DNA from: Massarina eburnea CBS 473.64
Lineage: Eukaryota; Ascomycota; Dothideomycetes; Pleosporales; Massarinaceae
NCBI GenBank assembly: GCA_010093635.1
Contig: MU006783.1
Span: 1,112,310-1,176,309, forward strand
Reading direction: 5' to 3'
Length of the DNA: 64,000 nt
The notes under the pieces were generated by a model. It made no database searches, had not been told where the DNA came from, and saw nothing but the letters and a program-made list of their open reading frames with translations. Below are positions 1-9,255 of the stretch, one piece after another. Within the stretch, counting starts at the first letter, position 1, and every line of letters starts with the position of its first letter. Position numbers and translations under genes: made by a program.

Positions 1-139
1 GGTGTCGGTGTAAGGAAGGCATGATAGTAACAACAAGCTTGTACAATAACTAAACGTGTACAGAGGCAGTGAGGGTACAGAGAGTGTTAAGAAATCACGC
101 GTCTTCTTGGAATCACAACAATCCTACGTCAGCACGGCC

Positions 140-156
140 GGATCAACAGTTGATCC
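140..156. repeat. 17-bp perfect inverted repeat in repeat-like DNA
   Basis: Two 8-base arms (GGATCAAC and GTTGATCC) flank a single A. The surrounding 1-300 has no coding signal I can recognise. It lies exactly where the membrane-protein relic on the minus strand loses its reading frame. Short palindromes like this are common near the ends of DNA transposons, but I see no terminal inverted-repeat pair, target-site duplication or transposase, so the mobile-element origin is only a guess. Confidence 0.4.
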
Positions 157-335
157 GAGCTAAAACGCCCATTTCTACGCGTCTATTGATCAATTTGACT
201 ATCCTTCCTACTATCAACTTCAAAAATCAGCAGAATTGAGCTCGAAATCGTACAGAAATCGTCAAAATTGACTCTCAGAGAGTTGAGAAATCGGCCGTCT
301 TTTCGGCCAAGACGCTAAGGGCGACAGGGGGAGGG

Positions 336-795
336 GGCAACCCGTTCATGCTCCACCCTTGTACAGAACGAGATCTTCGCAAGGCCGAGGATCGGGTTGT
401 ACATGACGTTATTGATGAAGCGCCATTTGAGCATCTCTGGGACATTGATGGCACCCTTGGGGATATCGCTGGCATGGTATCCAGAATATGAGACAAGAAC
501 GACTACGAATGCTGGTCAGCGGTTGGTTCCAGCAACCACTCCACCGGTGCTCAACTTACTCTTCCAGATACATGCCGTGAGCGCTACGAGCAGCACCTCA
601 GCGATAACAATAAGCCAGTCTTCTACTAAAGTTAGTATATGGACGTTTCCACTCCATGATCCTACTGAACTCACCGATTGCAAACTGATGTGCAGCAACT
701 CTCCTCCATATCCGCACCAACACAACCGCGAATGAAAGAATGAACGGGAACACGATCAAGAAGATGTTCAAAGGCTGAAGGCCAGTGTCTGCCAT
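336..795 (-). pseudogene. Truncated rhodopsin/SAT4-type fungal integral membrane protein
   Basis: Reading leftward from an ATG at 795, three exons join in phase: 795-675, 625-560 and from 502 onward. The introns are 674-626 (GTGAGT, branch CTAAC, TTTAG) and 559-503 (GTAAGT to CGTAG). The product starts MADTGLQPLN and has a first membrane span, then EDWLIVIAE and a second span, then HASDIPKGAI and NVMYNPILGLAKISF. This is the order seen in the fungal rhodopsin-domain (SAT4/PTH11-like) membrane proteins, which normally have seven spans and 300 or more residues. After AKISF the family signal stops and the frame closes near 336, so only about the first third is present. The remaining 1-330 shows repeat-like DNA and a palindrome instead of the missing spans. 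I infer a gene cut by insertion or rearrangement. A missed intron leading to a coding part left of the window is the alternative. Confidence 0.55.
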
Positions 796-1829
796 GGTTC
801 TGGGATCGACAGCCGACCCTAGACTCTTACTCTGTAAGAGGAGAAGAGCAGCGGTGGGGTACGTTCCTTTTGTTTGACAATGCTATGGATAACGAGGCCC
901 TGCTCACAAGTACCCATTATTTGCATCCTGTGGCAGCAGTGAAGGAATGGCCTTTTCATAAAAACAACGATGAAAAGGTCGCGGAGCTTGGCTCACACTA
1001 CCTTAGACTCTTGTCATCCTCTCGAGGGTTTGCTTCCTAAGTTGTTCGAATGCGCCCGGCAGAAAAATCACCGCGGCGGGCTCATTGGAGGAACAAGCTA
1101 ATGTGAGACATTTTGCAAGCTCCCGCACCCCTGTGGAGGATTTCTCGTATAGTGTTGGTGGTATGGTATAGATACGCAACCGAGGGTTCCGAATACTACA
1201 GGGGGCCGCGGCATGGTATACATATTAACACGGGAAGATGGCATACTGTACCTCAGCTACCAAAGCAACAACCAGTCCATTTTACCAAGAAGAGATTGTA
1301 TTGTCGTACATAAAAGGTAAATACTAAAAGGTTCATAGTATTAGAATCTGGTTCATTATTTAGTGATGACTACACGAGATGGGTAGATGACATGCGCGGA
1401 CTTGTATCACTCCACGTTCCTCTTCCAAGTAGCAAGGGAGGTGAAGGCGCCTCCCGCTTAGCCGTCCTCCCGCTCCTATTTCGACCAAATCTCCGCCACT
1501 TGTTTTTTTCCTACGTCCGAGCCTCAACGGCCCGGCTCGAGTCAGTTTCTTCTAGGTGGCCATGACGTTCAAATTTCTATGCGAGAAGCCATACCCAGGC
1601 TGTGCGGACTGCTACTACCTTAGGTATGGTAGATGTCTTCCGTGATATTGTTGCGCTTCTTGGCAATCCCTCACCCGCATCTAGAACAACGCGGCAAATT
1701 CGCAGGACCCTTCTGCCGGTGTTTCTTTTCTTTAAGTTTGCATGTGTTCGTCTGTAGGAACGTGTCTCGTTGCGACCTGCGTCTACCATCGATCCCGTAG
1801 CAGTGGTAAGTTGCACAGCCACCGCCACT
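796..1829. other. Gene-free interval, upstream of the FAD oxidase
   Basis: About 1 kb between the start of the membrane-protein relic (minus) and the FAD oxidase (plus). Open frames here are short and show no family signal. It presumably contains the oxidase promoter. I see no RNA gene or clear repeat. Confidence 0.5.
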
Positions 1830-3876
1830 ATGGCAGTCACATGTTTCTTCTCGCGCGCGGCCATCTCGGCCTGTTTGCTTCTAGCGCTGCCTGTCATTCA
1901 TGCCCAGTCTTCAACTATCGCCAGTACGGATATCGAACCCGCGGCCACTGCCGTTGCGGAAACGGAGGCCGCCGGGGCGCCACTTCAAACGGCAGAAATC
2001 CAGCAGCTCACTGATGGAGTGGTCGACCGCATCAGAAGTGATGAAAGTACGGCCGAATACGCTCAGTACTTCGCTTTTGAGGACAGCCCCATTTCAACCC
2101 AAGGCCGACGTCGTGCATCTCCTTCCTGTAAGACCTTCCCCGGCGATTCGAATTGGCCTATCGATATTGTTTGGGACATCTTCGACCTTCTTCTGGGAAA
2201 AGCCTTGATTCCGACCAAGCCAGTGGGGGCTCCTTGCTACGACTCTCAATGGGGCAAGAAGAATGCGACCAAGTGCGCCAGCATCGTCAACAATTCCACC
2301 AACGCAAACTTCCTTAGCGATGATCCGACGGCAAACTACTGGCCCATCTTCGAAGGCCGCACCTGCACAGTCAAGAACGACACTACCGGTTCCCAATGCA
2401 ACATTGGTGGTTATCCGGAGTACGCCATCAAGGTCACCAATGTTGCACAGATCCAACTCGCTATCAACTTTGCCCGTACTGCCAACTTGCGTCTAGTTAT
2501 CAAGAACACTGGACACTGTTACTTGGGAAAGTCTCTGGGTGCTGGCGCGTTGAGCTTGTGGACGCACAACTTGAAGGAAATCGACTTTCTGCCTAATTAC
2601 AAGGGACCCGGATACTCTGGCCCAGCCCTGAAGCTGGCGGCGGGGGTGAGTGTCAGGGATGTGTATGAGGCTGCGGATAAAAACAATGTTACTGTTCTTG
2701 GTGCTGTCTCCTGGGTAAGTCTACGGCTTCGTCCATTCATATTATGTTCGTATGCTGATCATGTATCAACAGAGTGTGGGATACGCTGGTGGCATGATCA
2801 CGGGTGGAGGTCAGAACCCGCTGGCTGGTATCTACGGAATGGCTGCCGACCACGTAGTAGCATTCCAGATTGTAACAGCCGATGGGCGTCTACGAACCGT
2901 TTCCGAGAGTGAGAATGCAGATCTATTCTGGGCTCTTCGTGGCGGTGGTGGAGGCACCTTCGGTGTCATCGTGTCAGTCATCATCCGCGCACACCCCAAG
3001 ATGAACGTTGTGACTGCAAAGTGGACGCTTGACACGAGCAACAACAACGTTGACCAGTACTGGTTGGGAGTTAGGAAGTTCTACGACGAATTCCTTAACT
3101 GGACCGATGCCGGCTTGTATTCTTTCTACATCATGTGGCCGACACCCCAGCTCAACATGGCTTACATGTTCGCCCCGAACCACACCCTTGAATCCTACAC
3201 GAAGGTCGTGAAACCCTTCTTTGACTACCTGGAAGCGAACAACATTTCACTTTCCGCCCCGCACGTAGCCACACCACATACATCCTTCTACTCCGCTTAC
3301 CAGGCGACCTGGGGGGCCAATAACTTCCCAGTCGGCGTTGACACCTCGCTGCCCGCGAACCGATTGGTGCCTCGCCGCAACTTTGTCGAAAAGTACGAGG
3401 AAACATACGCGTTGATCAAATCGCACGTCTCTTCCGGAAAGCATTTCCTAGGCTATCACAACGCACCTAGCAATGCACCCAAGACAATCGCAAATCAGGA
3501 CAACGCCGTGCACCCAGCCTGGCGCGAGACCGTCTTCTTCCTTGTCACCTCTTCTAACCGTACCGCCGACCACTCGACACCTACCGCACTTGCTGCCAGG
3601 AACAAGCAACTCCAGGAGGAGATCCTACAGCCATGGCGCGATATTACGCCTGTTTCCGAGGGCGGTGGCGCATACTTGAACGAAGCGAGTGTCGGTGAGC
3701 TTGATTGGCAGGAGAGCTTTTATGGTGGGTACTATCCCAAGCTCAGTGAGATCAAGAGCAAATGGGATCCGAATGATGTTTTCTATGCTGTCACGGCGGT
3801 TGGTAGCGAGAGGTGGGAGGTCCAGGATGGGGAGCAGGGTGTGCAGACGCAGAATGGAAAGCTGTGCCGAGTGTAG
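1830..3876 (+). CDS. Secreted FAD-linked oxidoreductase, berberine-bridge-enzyme type
   Basis: Two exons, 1830-2714 and 2773-3876, join in phase 0 across a 58-bp intron (GTAAGT to CAACAG) to give 662 residues. I start at the ATG at 1830 because it opens a signal peptide (MAVTCFFSRAAISACLLLAL, then PVIHAQ). The earlier in-frame ATG at 1770 would bury that signal. The FAD_binding_4 (PF01565) fold spans roughly residues 190-380: an IKNTGHCYLGKS segment with His229 as the likely 8-alpha flavin-linking histidine, then GYAGGMITGGGQNPL and a glycine-rich ALRGGGGGTFG. A BBE-type C-terminus (PF08031), with WDPNDVFYAV near residue 635, closes the protein. Several N-x-S/T sites fit secretion. The position that carries the second, cysteinyl flavin link in bicovalent relatives appears to be Ser296, right at the exon junction, so a monocovalent flavin is likely. 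The substrate cannot be read from sequence. No biosynthetic cluster partners lie beside it. Confidence 0.9.
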
Positions 3877-4564
3877 GCAAAGATGTAAGGTATTCTTGTA
3901 CACTCTAGATAGCATATTTATGGGTAAAATTCATATATGTAGTATTTAATTTTCATATTCCTCCAAGTCGAGATAGTCGGAAGTCTCCGTCCTATTTGAT
4001 CTGTGGAGAGACCTTGAACGCTAGAATGCTTACTTTGACTATCCTCGAATCTCGCTATAGTAGAGCTATTAATGTATATAATAATAATACTGCAGGGAGG
4101 TTTTGGGAAAGCAGTCTTGCGAATAAGCTAGACTATTAGGCAGCATGATAGACGGTATGGGTTTCAGACACGGGCTTACTAGCACGTGGACTAATATCCA
4201 TTCTAAAGGTTATTTTCCTATAAGTAGTATAATAGTAAGCACAGACTATGTTCTACAGCGGCTATTGTTCTCAAGTTCTCAATAAGGATAGGTTAGGCAT
4301 CTAACTCATCAGCATCGAAAGCCATAGATCAAGTTTGCAGCGTTATACGAGTGCGTATTGTCTTACTGCATATAAAAACATCTTTCTGTGCTGTCGTATC
4401 ATTAACAGAGCCTGTCGTGTCATACTTTTCGCACGCTCGACGTGCGCGTTTGCAACCCGACATCACCTCAACTACGTCAGAGCCAGAGAGCGCGACCGCC
4501 CACAAACATTCTCCTCCTTGACAAACAACCTTCAACTTCTTAGTTCCGCATCAACAGTGCCACC
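3877..4564. other. Intergenic interval with an AT-rich patch
   Basis: Holds the 3' end of the FAD oxidase and the upstream region of the next gene. A patch around 4060-4270 is visibly AT-rich, with TATATAATAATAATA-like runs. No gene, RNA or repeat could be supported. Confidence 0.5.
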
Positions 4565-5731
4565 ATGACCAAAGCCATGGCGGCCTCCTCTCCCATCCTT
4601 AGTCTCCCTGAACCCATCCGCCACAAGATCTACAAGTTCATCCTCTTCAAAAAAGAAACCATTCCCATTGCACGCCCCCGCCATGCCCCGAAGTCCAATC
4701 ACCTAGCCATCTGCCGCACAAACAGCAGAATCTACTCAGAGGCCCTCCCCATCTTCTACAAGCACCATATCTTCACCGCCACGGACCTAACCCGCACAGC
4801 CTCTATCCTGAAAAAGAGCCCTGCGGCACTCAAATACATGCGACACCTTGCCATCCGATTCACCGAACTTTTCTCAGAGGTGCCGGATCAGGTCATATAC
4901 GGAACGCATTCAGAGCTCAGGGCACTGTGTAAACTCCTAGGCAAGCGCGCGAGTCTGACGACGCTACTCCTGGATATCCGAAGTAAAGACTTGCTTGACC
5001 ACGATGAGTTGATCTTGGGCTTCATCCGTACACAAAACGGCGAACTTCCACCCTGGATCAAACATCTGTCTCCCATCAAGGACCTCTCGCGTCTCTACAT
5101 CCAGTGGACCCGCGGACCAGTCACTCAACTCTCGACCGTACGCAAAGCAGGCGAGACGATGTGTGCGAGAATGGTAAAGGATGGCGCGAAGATAGACGAC
5201 GCATGTGTGGACGTTCGCATACGGCGCCGCCACGTCCTCGCAAAGAACGAGGCAGGACAAGAAATCCGAAGGCGCGAGCGGAGGTTGGAACTGCGCATGT
5301 TGGTCGAAACGAGCGGGAAGAAGGACCTGAGCGGAACGACGGTGCGCAGGGTGCGAGTGATCCCGTACTCATGGTGTACGGCGTGTGGACACTTCGAAAA
5401 CTCTTCCTCTGACTGTCACCAAGCGGGGACAATGTACCGCGGGTGCAGAAGCCAGGTCGCTTCCATTCTGCAGCTCGACAGCGATCCGAAAGCAGAGACT
5501 TGGGCTGGAGAGCCAGTGCCGACTGAGGTGGAGATATGGAATAGCATGAAGTGGGGTGGGAAGCCGTTGGGAGAGTACCTGCCCGAGGGCGTGACGGAAG
5601 AGGAGTTTGAGAAGGCGCGGGACTGGGCGAAGGAGGGGCATGAGTTGTTGCTGATGGGGGACAAGGTGGAGGGGGATTATGCGGAGAGTGATTTTGGGGA
5701 CACGGATAGTTTGGTGAGCTTCCATGGTTGA
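4565..5731 (+). CDS. Fungal-specific protein with F-box-like/DUF7730-type N-terminus
   Basis: Single-exon gene of 388 residues; the ATG sits in a good context (GCCACCATGA). Residues about 12-65 (LSLPEPIRHKIYKFIL, then LAICRTNSRIYSEALPIFY) follow the pattern of the many ascomycete proteins annotated as F-box-like or DUF7730: a hydrophobic helix, then a list-of-ancestors helix with conserved R, E and Y. The middle part is basic. The C-terminal part has a small Cys/His group (WCTACGHF, then DCHQAG and RGCRSQ) followed by an acidic end. These proteins usually lack a defined function. I cannot show SCF binding or a substrate. There is no membrane segment or signal peptide. Confidence 0.65.
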   Translation: MTKAMAASSPILSLPEPIRHKIYKFILFKKETIPIARPRHAPKSNHLAICRTNSRIYSEALPIFYKHHIFTATDLTRTASILKKSPAALKYMRHLAIRFTELFSEVPDQVIYGTHSELRALCKLLGKRASLTTLLLDIRSKDLLDHDELILGFIRTQNGELPPWIKHLSPIKDLSRLYIQWTRGPVTQLSTVRKAGETMCARMVKDGAKIDDACVDVRIRRRHVLAKNEAGQEIRRRERRLELRMLVETSGKKDLSGTTVRRVRVIPYSWCTACGHFENSSSDCHQAGTMYRGCRSQVASILQLDSDPKAETWAGEPVPTEVEIWNSMKWGGKPLGEYLPEGVTEEEFEKARDWAKEGHELLLMGDKVEGDYAESDFGDTDSLVSFHG

Positions 5732-5855
5732 CATGTCGTGCTGAGGCAACAAATGGAATGACAGTTTCATTGAATGCACGAGCTATCCTTCCATCTACTC
5801 CCTACTCATACAGATAGTCGGACAAAAACAAAGCCAAGGCAACCCCAAAATCCGC

Positions 5856-6650
5856 TCATTTCCCTTTCTTGACCCAGTTCTCCAAACTGTCTCTTGTCTC
5901 GCTGACCTTGTCCTGCAGCATGCCCACGCCCATTGCACTGTGCGCCTTCCCGGTCTCCAAAAACGTCGTCACACGCTGCTTGGTCCTCAGGTGCGCATCC
6001 ACCAGCACCGGGTACTTCTCCTCATACGTCCACGCGAGATCACCCACGTTCTTCATCGTGTGGGGGAGCACGGCGTAGGCGGCGCCGAGGCCGATGGCTG
6101 CGGGCACGGAGGTCCGGAGCAGGAGATTGCGGTTGCGGGTGAGGATGGAGCCGGACAAGCTGGCGACGAGGACGTAGAGAACGCCCGGGAAAAGGCGCTC
6201 GCCGGTCTCTTTCGCCGGAGCGAGCCCGCGGATGGTGCTTGTGAAGGAGTGCTCGAGACGCAGGGTTTCGGTCAGGGCATTGTTGACGCCGTCCTCGGCG
6301 CGGGTGGAGGCCTTGTAGAGCGCCATGCGGGCGTGGCCTATCTGGACGGCGAGACGGTCGGTGGGCGTTGCTCGGTAGGGTTCGTCGGTGGTGGGTGTGG
6401 CGGGCGCTGCAGGTCTTGTGGGCGTTGGGAGGCGCGGATTGGCGGAGTCAAAGGCCGCGTCGTCGTAGATGGGCTTCCGTGCGACATGTACGGGCTCCTC
6501 GGCGTGGAGTATGCGCGGAGATGTGAAGACGACGGCAGCACCGGCGACGGCGGCCACGGCCGGGGCGAGGGCACGCTGCGGGACGTCAGAGAGGCGTTGC
6601 ATGTGTTTGCGGGCGTGTCTCACCTGCCGCAGCATCGGTCGGAAGGCCAT
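5856..6650 (-). CDS. MIC26: MICOS subunit MIC26/MIC27 (apolipoprotein O-like)
   Basis: Intronless, 264 residues. The ATG at 6650 (context CACAATGG) is chosen over a longer open frame reaching 7142, because the extra stretch overlaps OCT1 on the other strand and has no protein character. The N-terminus is basic and amphipathic (MAFRPMLRQVRHARKHMQ), followed by a hydrophobic Ala/Val segment near residues 28-42, as expected for import into the inner membrane. A proline-rich linker leads to the conserved C-terminal apolipoprotein-O-like part, with two hydrophobic segments (ERLFPGVLYVLVASLSGSI and VPAAIGLGAAYAVLP) and a charged tail ending WVKKGK. The family shapes cristae junctions and binds cardiolipin. 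MIC26 and MIC27 cannot be told apart from this sequence alone. It shares a 250-bp divergent promoter with OCT1. Confidence 0.85.
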   Translation of the reverse strand: MAFRPMLRQVRHARKHMQRLSDVPQRALAPAVAAVAGAAVVFTSPRILHAEEPVHVARKPIYDDAAFDSANPRLPTPTRPAAPATPTTDEPYRATPTDRLAVQIGHARMALYKASTRAEDGVNNALTETLRLEHSFTSTIRGLAPAKETGERLFPGVLYVLVASLSGSILTRNRNLLLRTSVPAAIGLGAAYAVLPHTMKNVGDLAWTYEEKYPVLVDAHLRTKQRVTTFLETGKAHSAMGVGMLQDKVSETRDSLENWVKKGK

Positions 6651-6900
6651 TGTGGTCGAGGGGAAGGCGCAATGGATGGAGTTCGTGATGCGTCCGTGGT
6701 GTTGAGGGCCAGACAAGCCGCAAAGGATACGAAAGACTGGACCGTGCGTAACCCTGCTCGAAATCTGCACCAGTCCGAGGCATGGGATCGGTCTATCTAG
6801 GTAGCTATATAAATAAATCTCTAGAGTAGGGTGGCATCTAGGTCCTTCTCCGCCTGCCCCCCCCTCTCTCTCTCCGGCGCCCCTCTTCGTTCTCCCAGCC
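6651..6900. promoter_or_regulatory. Shared divergent promoter MIC26 / OCT1
   Basis: Only 250 bp separate the start codons of two nuclear genes for mitochondrial proteins, one on each strand. A pyrimidine-rich block (about 6850-6895, CCCCCCCTCTCTCTCTC) lies just upstream of OCT1. I could not assign a specific transcription-factor site. Confidence 0.6.
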
Positions 6901-9255
6901 ATGCTGAGGAGACTTGTGCGGGCCCCGTCGTCGTCGCCGCCGTGGGTGTGCTCGCGATGTCTGCAGCAGTCCCAGAAATACCGCCGGTTCAACAGCAGCA
7001 ACTCCTCCGCGCTGTACGGCCTCTCTTCCGCCCGCGCAAAGGATGACGATGCGACGCTCCGTAGTATCTTCGACAATGCCAATGTCTGGGAAGAGTTCTC
7101 GCGCGCGTCGAAGAAGAACGCTCCAACCGGCATAGTGGGCAACCGCTACCTGGCCCACCCCGACGGCTTCCTCGACTTCGTGCGGGTCACGCTGCAGCGG
7201 TGCCATGCGGTCGTGGCGCGGGTGAGCGCTGCCACCAGCATACACGAGTACCAGAGCATGGTGAAGGACCTGGACCGCTTGAGCGACCTGCTATGCAGTG
7301 TCATCGATCTGGCCGACTTCGTGAGGGGGACCCATCCTGATCGGAAGGTGCAGGCTGCCGCGAGCAAGGCATATGCCATCATGTTCCAGTTCATGAACGA
7401 GCTGAATACGACGACGGTGCTGAACGACCAACTGAAGAAGGCGGCTAGCATCCCCGCCGTCTGGAGCAGCTGGAGCGAGCAAGAGCAGGTCGTTGCGAAC
7501 ATCTTGATCGAGGACTTCTCGCGCAGCGCCATTGAGTTGCCGGACGGGCAGAGACAGAGGTTTGTGGAGTTGAGTAACGAGATTGCCCATGTGGGCTCCG
7601 ACTTTGTGGAGAGGATGGGGCCCGAGACGAGCTATCTGAAGTTCGACAGCAAGAGGATGAGGGGCCTGGATCCGAACATGGCACGCGCTTTGACAAAATG
7701 GGGAGAGACGAGAATCGGGACAATGCATCATGAGGCCCAGGTTGCCCTCAGATACGTCGACGACGCGGATGTGAGGAGAGATGTCTACATGGCCGTCAGA
7801 ACGGCGAATAGGCCGAGCATTGCGCGCTTGGAAAAGATGCTCAAGAGCCGGGCAGAGCTGGCCAAGCTGTCGGGATACGAGACGTTTGCACACATGACTT
7901 TGGAGAATAAGATGGCCAAGAGTCCTGAAGCCGTGAATCAGTTCCTCGGTGCGCTGGCCGAGGACAACAAGCTACAAGTCAGTGCAGAATTACAGGAGTT
8001 ACTAGAATTAAAAAAGGCCGACGCACACGTGGACAACAATCCGAACAGGATCAATGCCTGGGACAAGTTCTACTACTCACACAAGCTGCTTTCGAACATG
8101 CACCACAAGAACCGAGCGCCCGACTTCCTCTCAGCCTACTTCTCCGTCGGGACCGTCATGCAAGGTCTATCTCGACTCTTCGATCGCCTCTATGGCATAC
8201 GCCTCGTTCCACGAGAAACGCAGCCTGGAGAGGTATGGGAAGATGGCGTGCGCCGGCTAGACGTCGTTTCCGACACAGACGGCCATATCGCTGTGCTGTA
8301 CTGCGATCTCTTCTCACGCCCAGGCAAGACACCGAACCCCGCCCACTTCACACTCCGCTGTTCCCGTGAGATCTCGCCCGCAGAAATCGAAGACATGACA
8401 CACATTTCACATCCCTTCTCCTCGCCCCTCGAAGCTGCGACCAGCGGCATGGCAGCTTCCTTCAATAAGGCAACGAACACATACTTCCAGCTCCCAACCA
8501 TAGCCCTCATCTGCGACTTCTCAAAACACCAACACCCGCGCCCGACCCTCCTAAACTTCAACGACGTACGCACGCTCTTCCACGAAATGGGACATGCACT
8601 GCACTCTTTCCTCGGCCGCACCGCACTCCAGAATGTGTCCGGAACGCGCTGCGCTACAGACTTTGCTGAACTTCCTTCGGTACTCATGGAGCACTTCGCC
8701 TCCTGCCCTTCCGTGCTTGCCCTCTATGCGCGACACTGGGACACCGACGCCCCGCTCCCTATGGCCGCACTCGAATCCCGCCTCGCGATAGACACACGCA
8801 CGCAACCCGGCGAAACCGAAGCACAAATTCTCCTCGCTATGCTCGACCAAGCATACCACTCCTCTCTTCCCCTCTCCTCGACCTTCGACAGCACAGCCGT
8901 CTACTACGACGTCTACAACAGCCACGCCGCGATCCCCGAGCCCGCCGGCACGGCTTGGCAAGGCTTCTTCGGCCACCTTTTTGGCTATGGAGCAACGTAT
9001 TACAGTTACCTATTCGATCGGGCGATTGCGGGAAAGATATGGAGTGATGTTTTTCAGAAAGGCGGCGTAGCTGAGGGCAGTGTAGAGAGGAAGAACGGGG
9101 AGAGGTACAAGAATGAGGTATTGAAGTGGGGTGGTGGGAGGGACGGGTGGAAGTGTATTGCGGGGGTGTTGGGAGATGAGCGGTTGGCGGAGGGTGGGGA
9201 AAGCGCGATGAAGGAGGTGGGAAGGTGGGGAGTCCGGGAGCCTGGAGGCTCGTAG
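6901..9255 (+). CDS. OCT1: Mitochondrial intermediate peptidase (M3 zinc metallopeptidase)
   Basis: Single exon, 784 residues; the yeast enzyme is close to 770. The first 40 residues are Arg/Ser-rich and lack acidic residues (MLRRLVRAPSSSPP), a good mitochondrial presequence. The zinc site HEMGH (residues about 561-565, inside FHEMGHALHSFLGRT) is intact. The downstream acidic helix ATDFAELPSVLMEHF carries the third ligand. GYGATYYSYLFDRAIA near the C-terminus matches the conserved end of the M3A catalytic domain. The enzyme removes an octapeptide from a subset of imported precursors after the processing peptidase has cut. Its partner across the promoter, MIC26/27, is also mitochondrial. No truncation or missing catalytic residue was seen. 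Confidence 0.95.
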   Translation: MLRRLVRAPSSSPPWVCSRCLQQSQKYRRFNSSNSSALYGLSSARAKDDDATLRSIFDNANVWEEFSRASKKNAPTGIVGNRYLAHPDGFLDFVRVTLQRCHAVVARVSAATSIHEYQSMVKDLDRLSDLLCSVIDLADFVRGTHPDRKVQAAASKAYAIMFQFMNELNTTTVLNDQLKKAASIPAVWSSWSEQEQVVANILIEDFSRSAIELPDGQRQRFVELSNEIAHVGSDFVERMGPETSYLKFDSKRMRGLDPNMARALTKWGETRIGTMHHEAQVALRYVDDADVRRDVYMAVRTANRPSIARLEKMLKSRAELAKLSGYETFAHMTLENKMAKSPEAVNQFLGALAEDNKLQVSAELQELLELKKADAHVDNNPNRINAWDKFYYSHKLLSNMHHKNRAPDFLSAYFSVGTVMQGLSRLFDRLYGIRLVPRETQPGEVWEDGVRRLDVVSDTDGHIAVLYCDLFSRPGKTPNPAHFTLRCSREISPAEIEDMTHISHPFSSPLEAATSGMAASFNKATNTYFQLPTIALICDFSKHQHPRPTLLNFNDVRTLFHEMGHALHSFLGRTALQNVSGTRCATDFAELPSVLMEHFASCPSVLALYARHWDTDAPLPMAALESRLAIDTRTQPGETEAQILLAMLDQAYHSSLPLSSTFDSTAVYYDVYNSHAAIPEPAGTAWQGFFGHLFGYGATYYSYLFDRAIAGKIWSDVFQKGGVAEGSVERKNGERYKNEVLKWGGGRDGWKCIAGVLGDERLAEGGESAMKEVGRWGVREPGGS

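Noticed and set aside
1770..1829. Upstream ATG of the FAD oxidase as the true start
   Set aside because: It would place 20 non-hydrophobic residues before a clean signal peptide starting at 1830.
5940..6800. 286-codon plus-strand frame opposite MIC26
   Set aside because: It is antisense to a clear MIC26/27 protein; the Gly/Arg composition is a GC-rich shadow.
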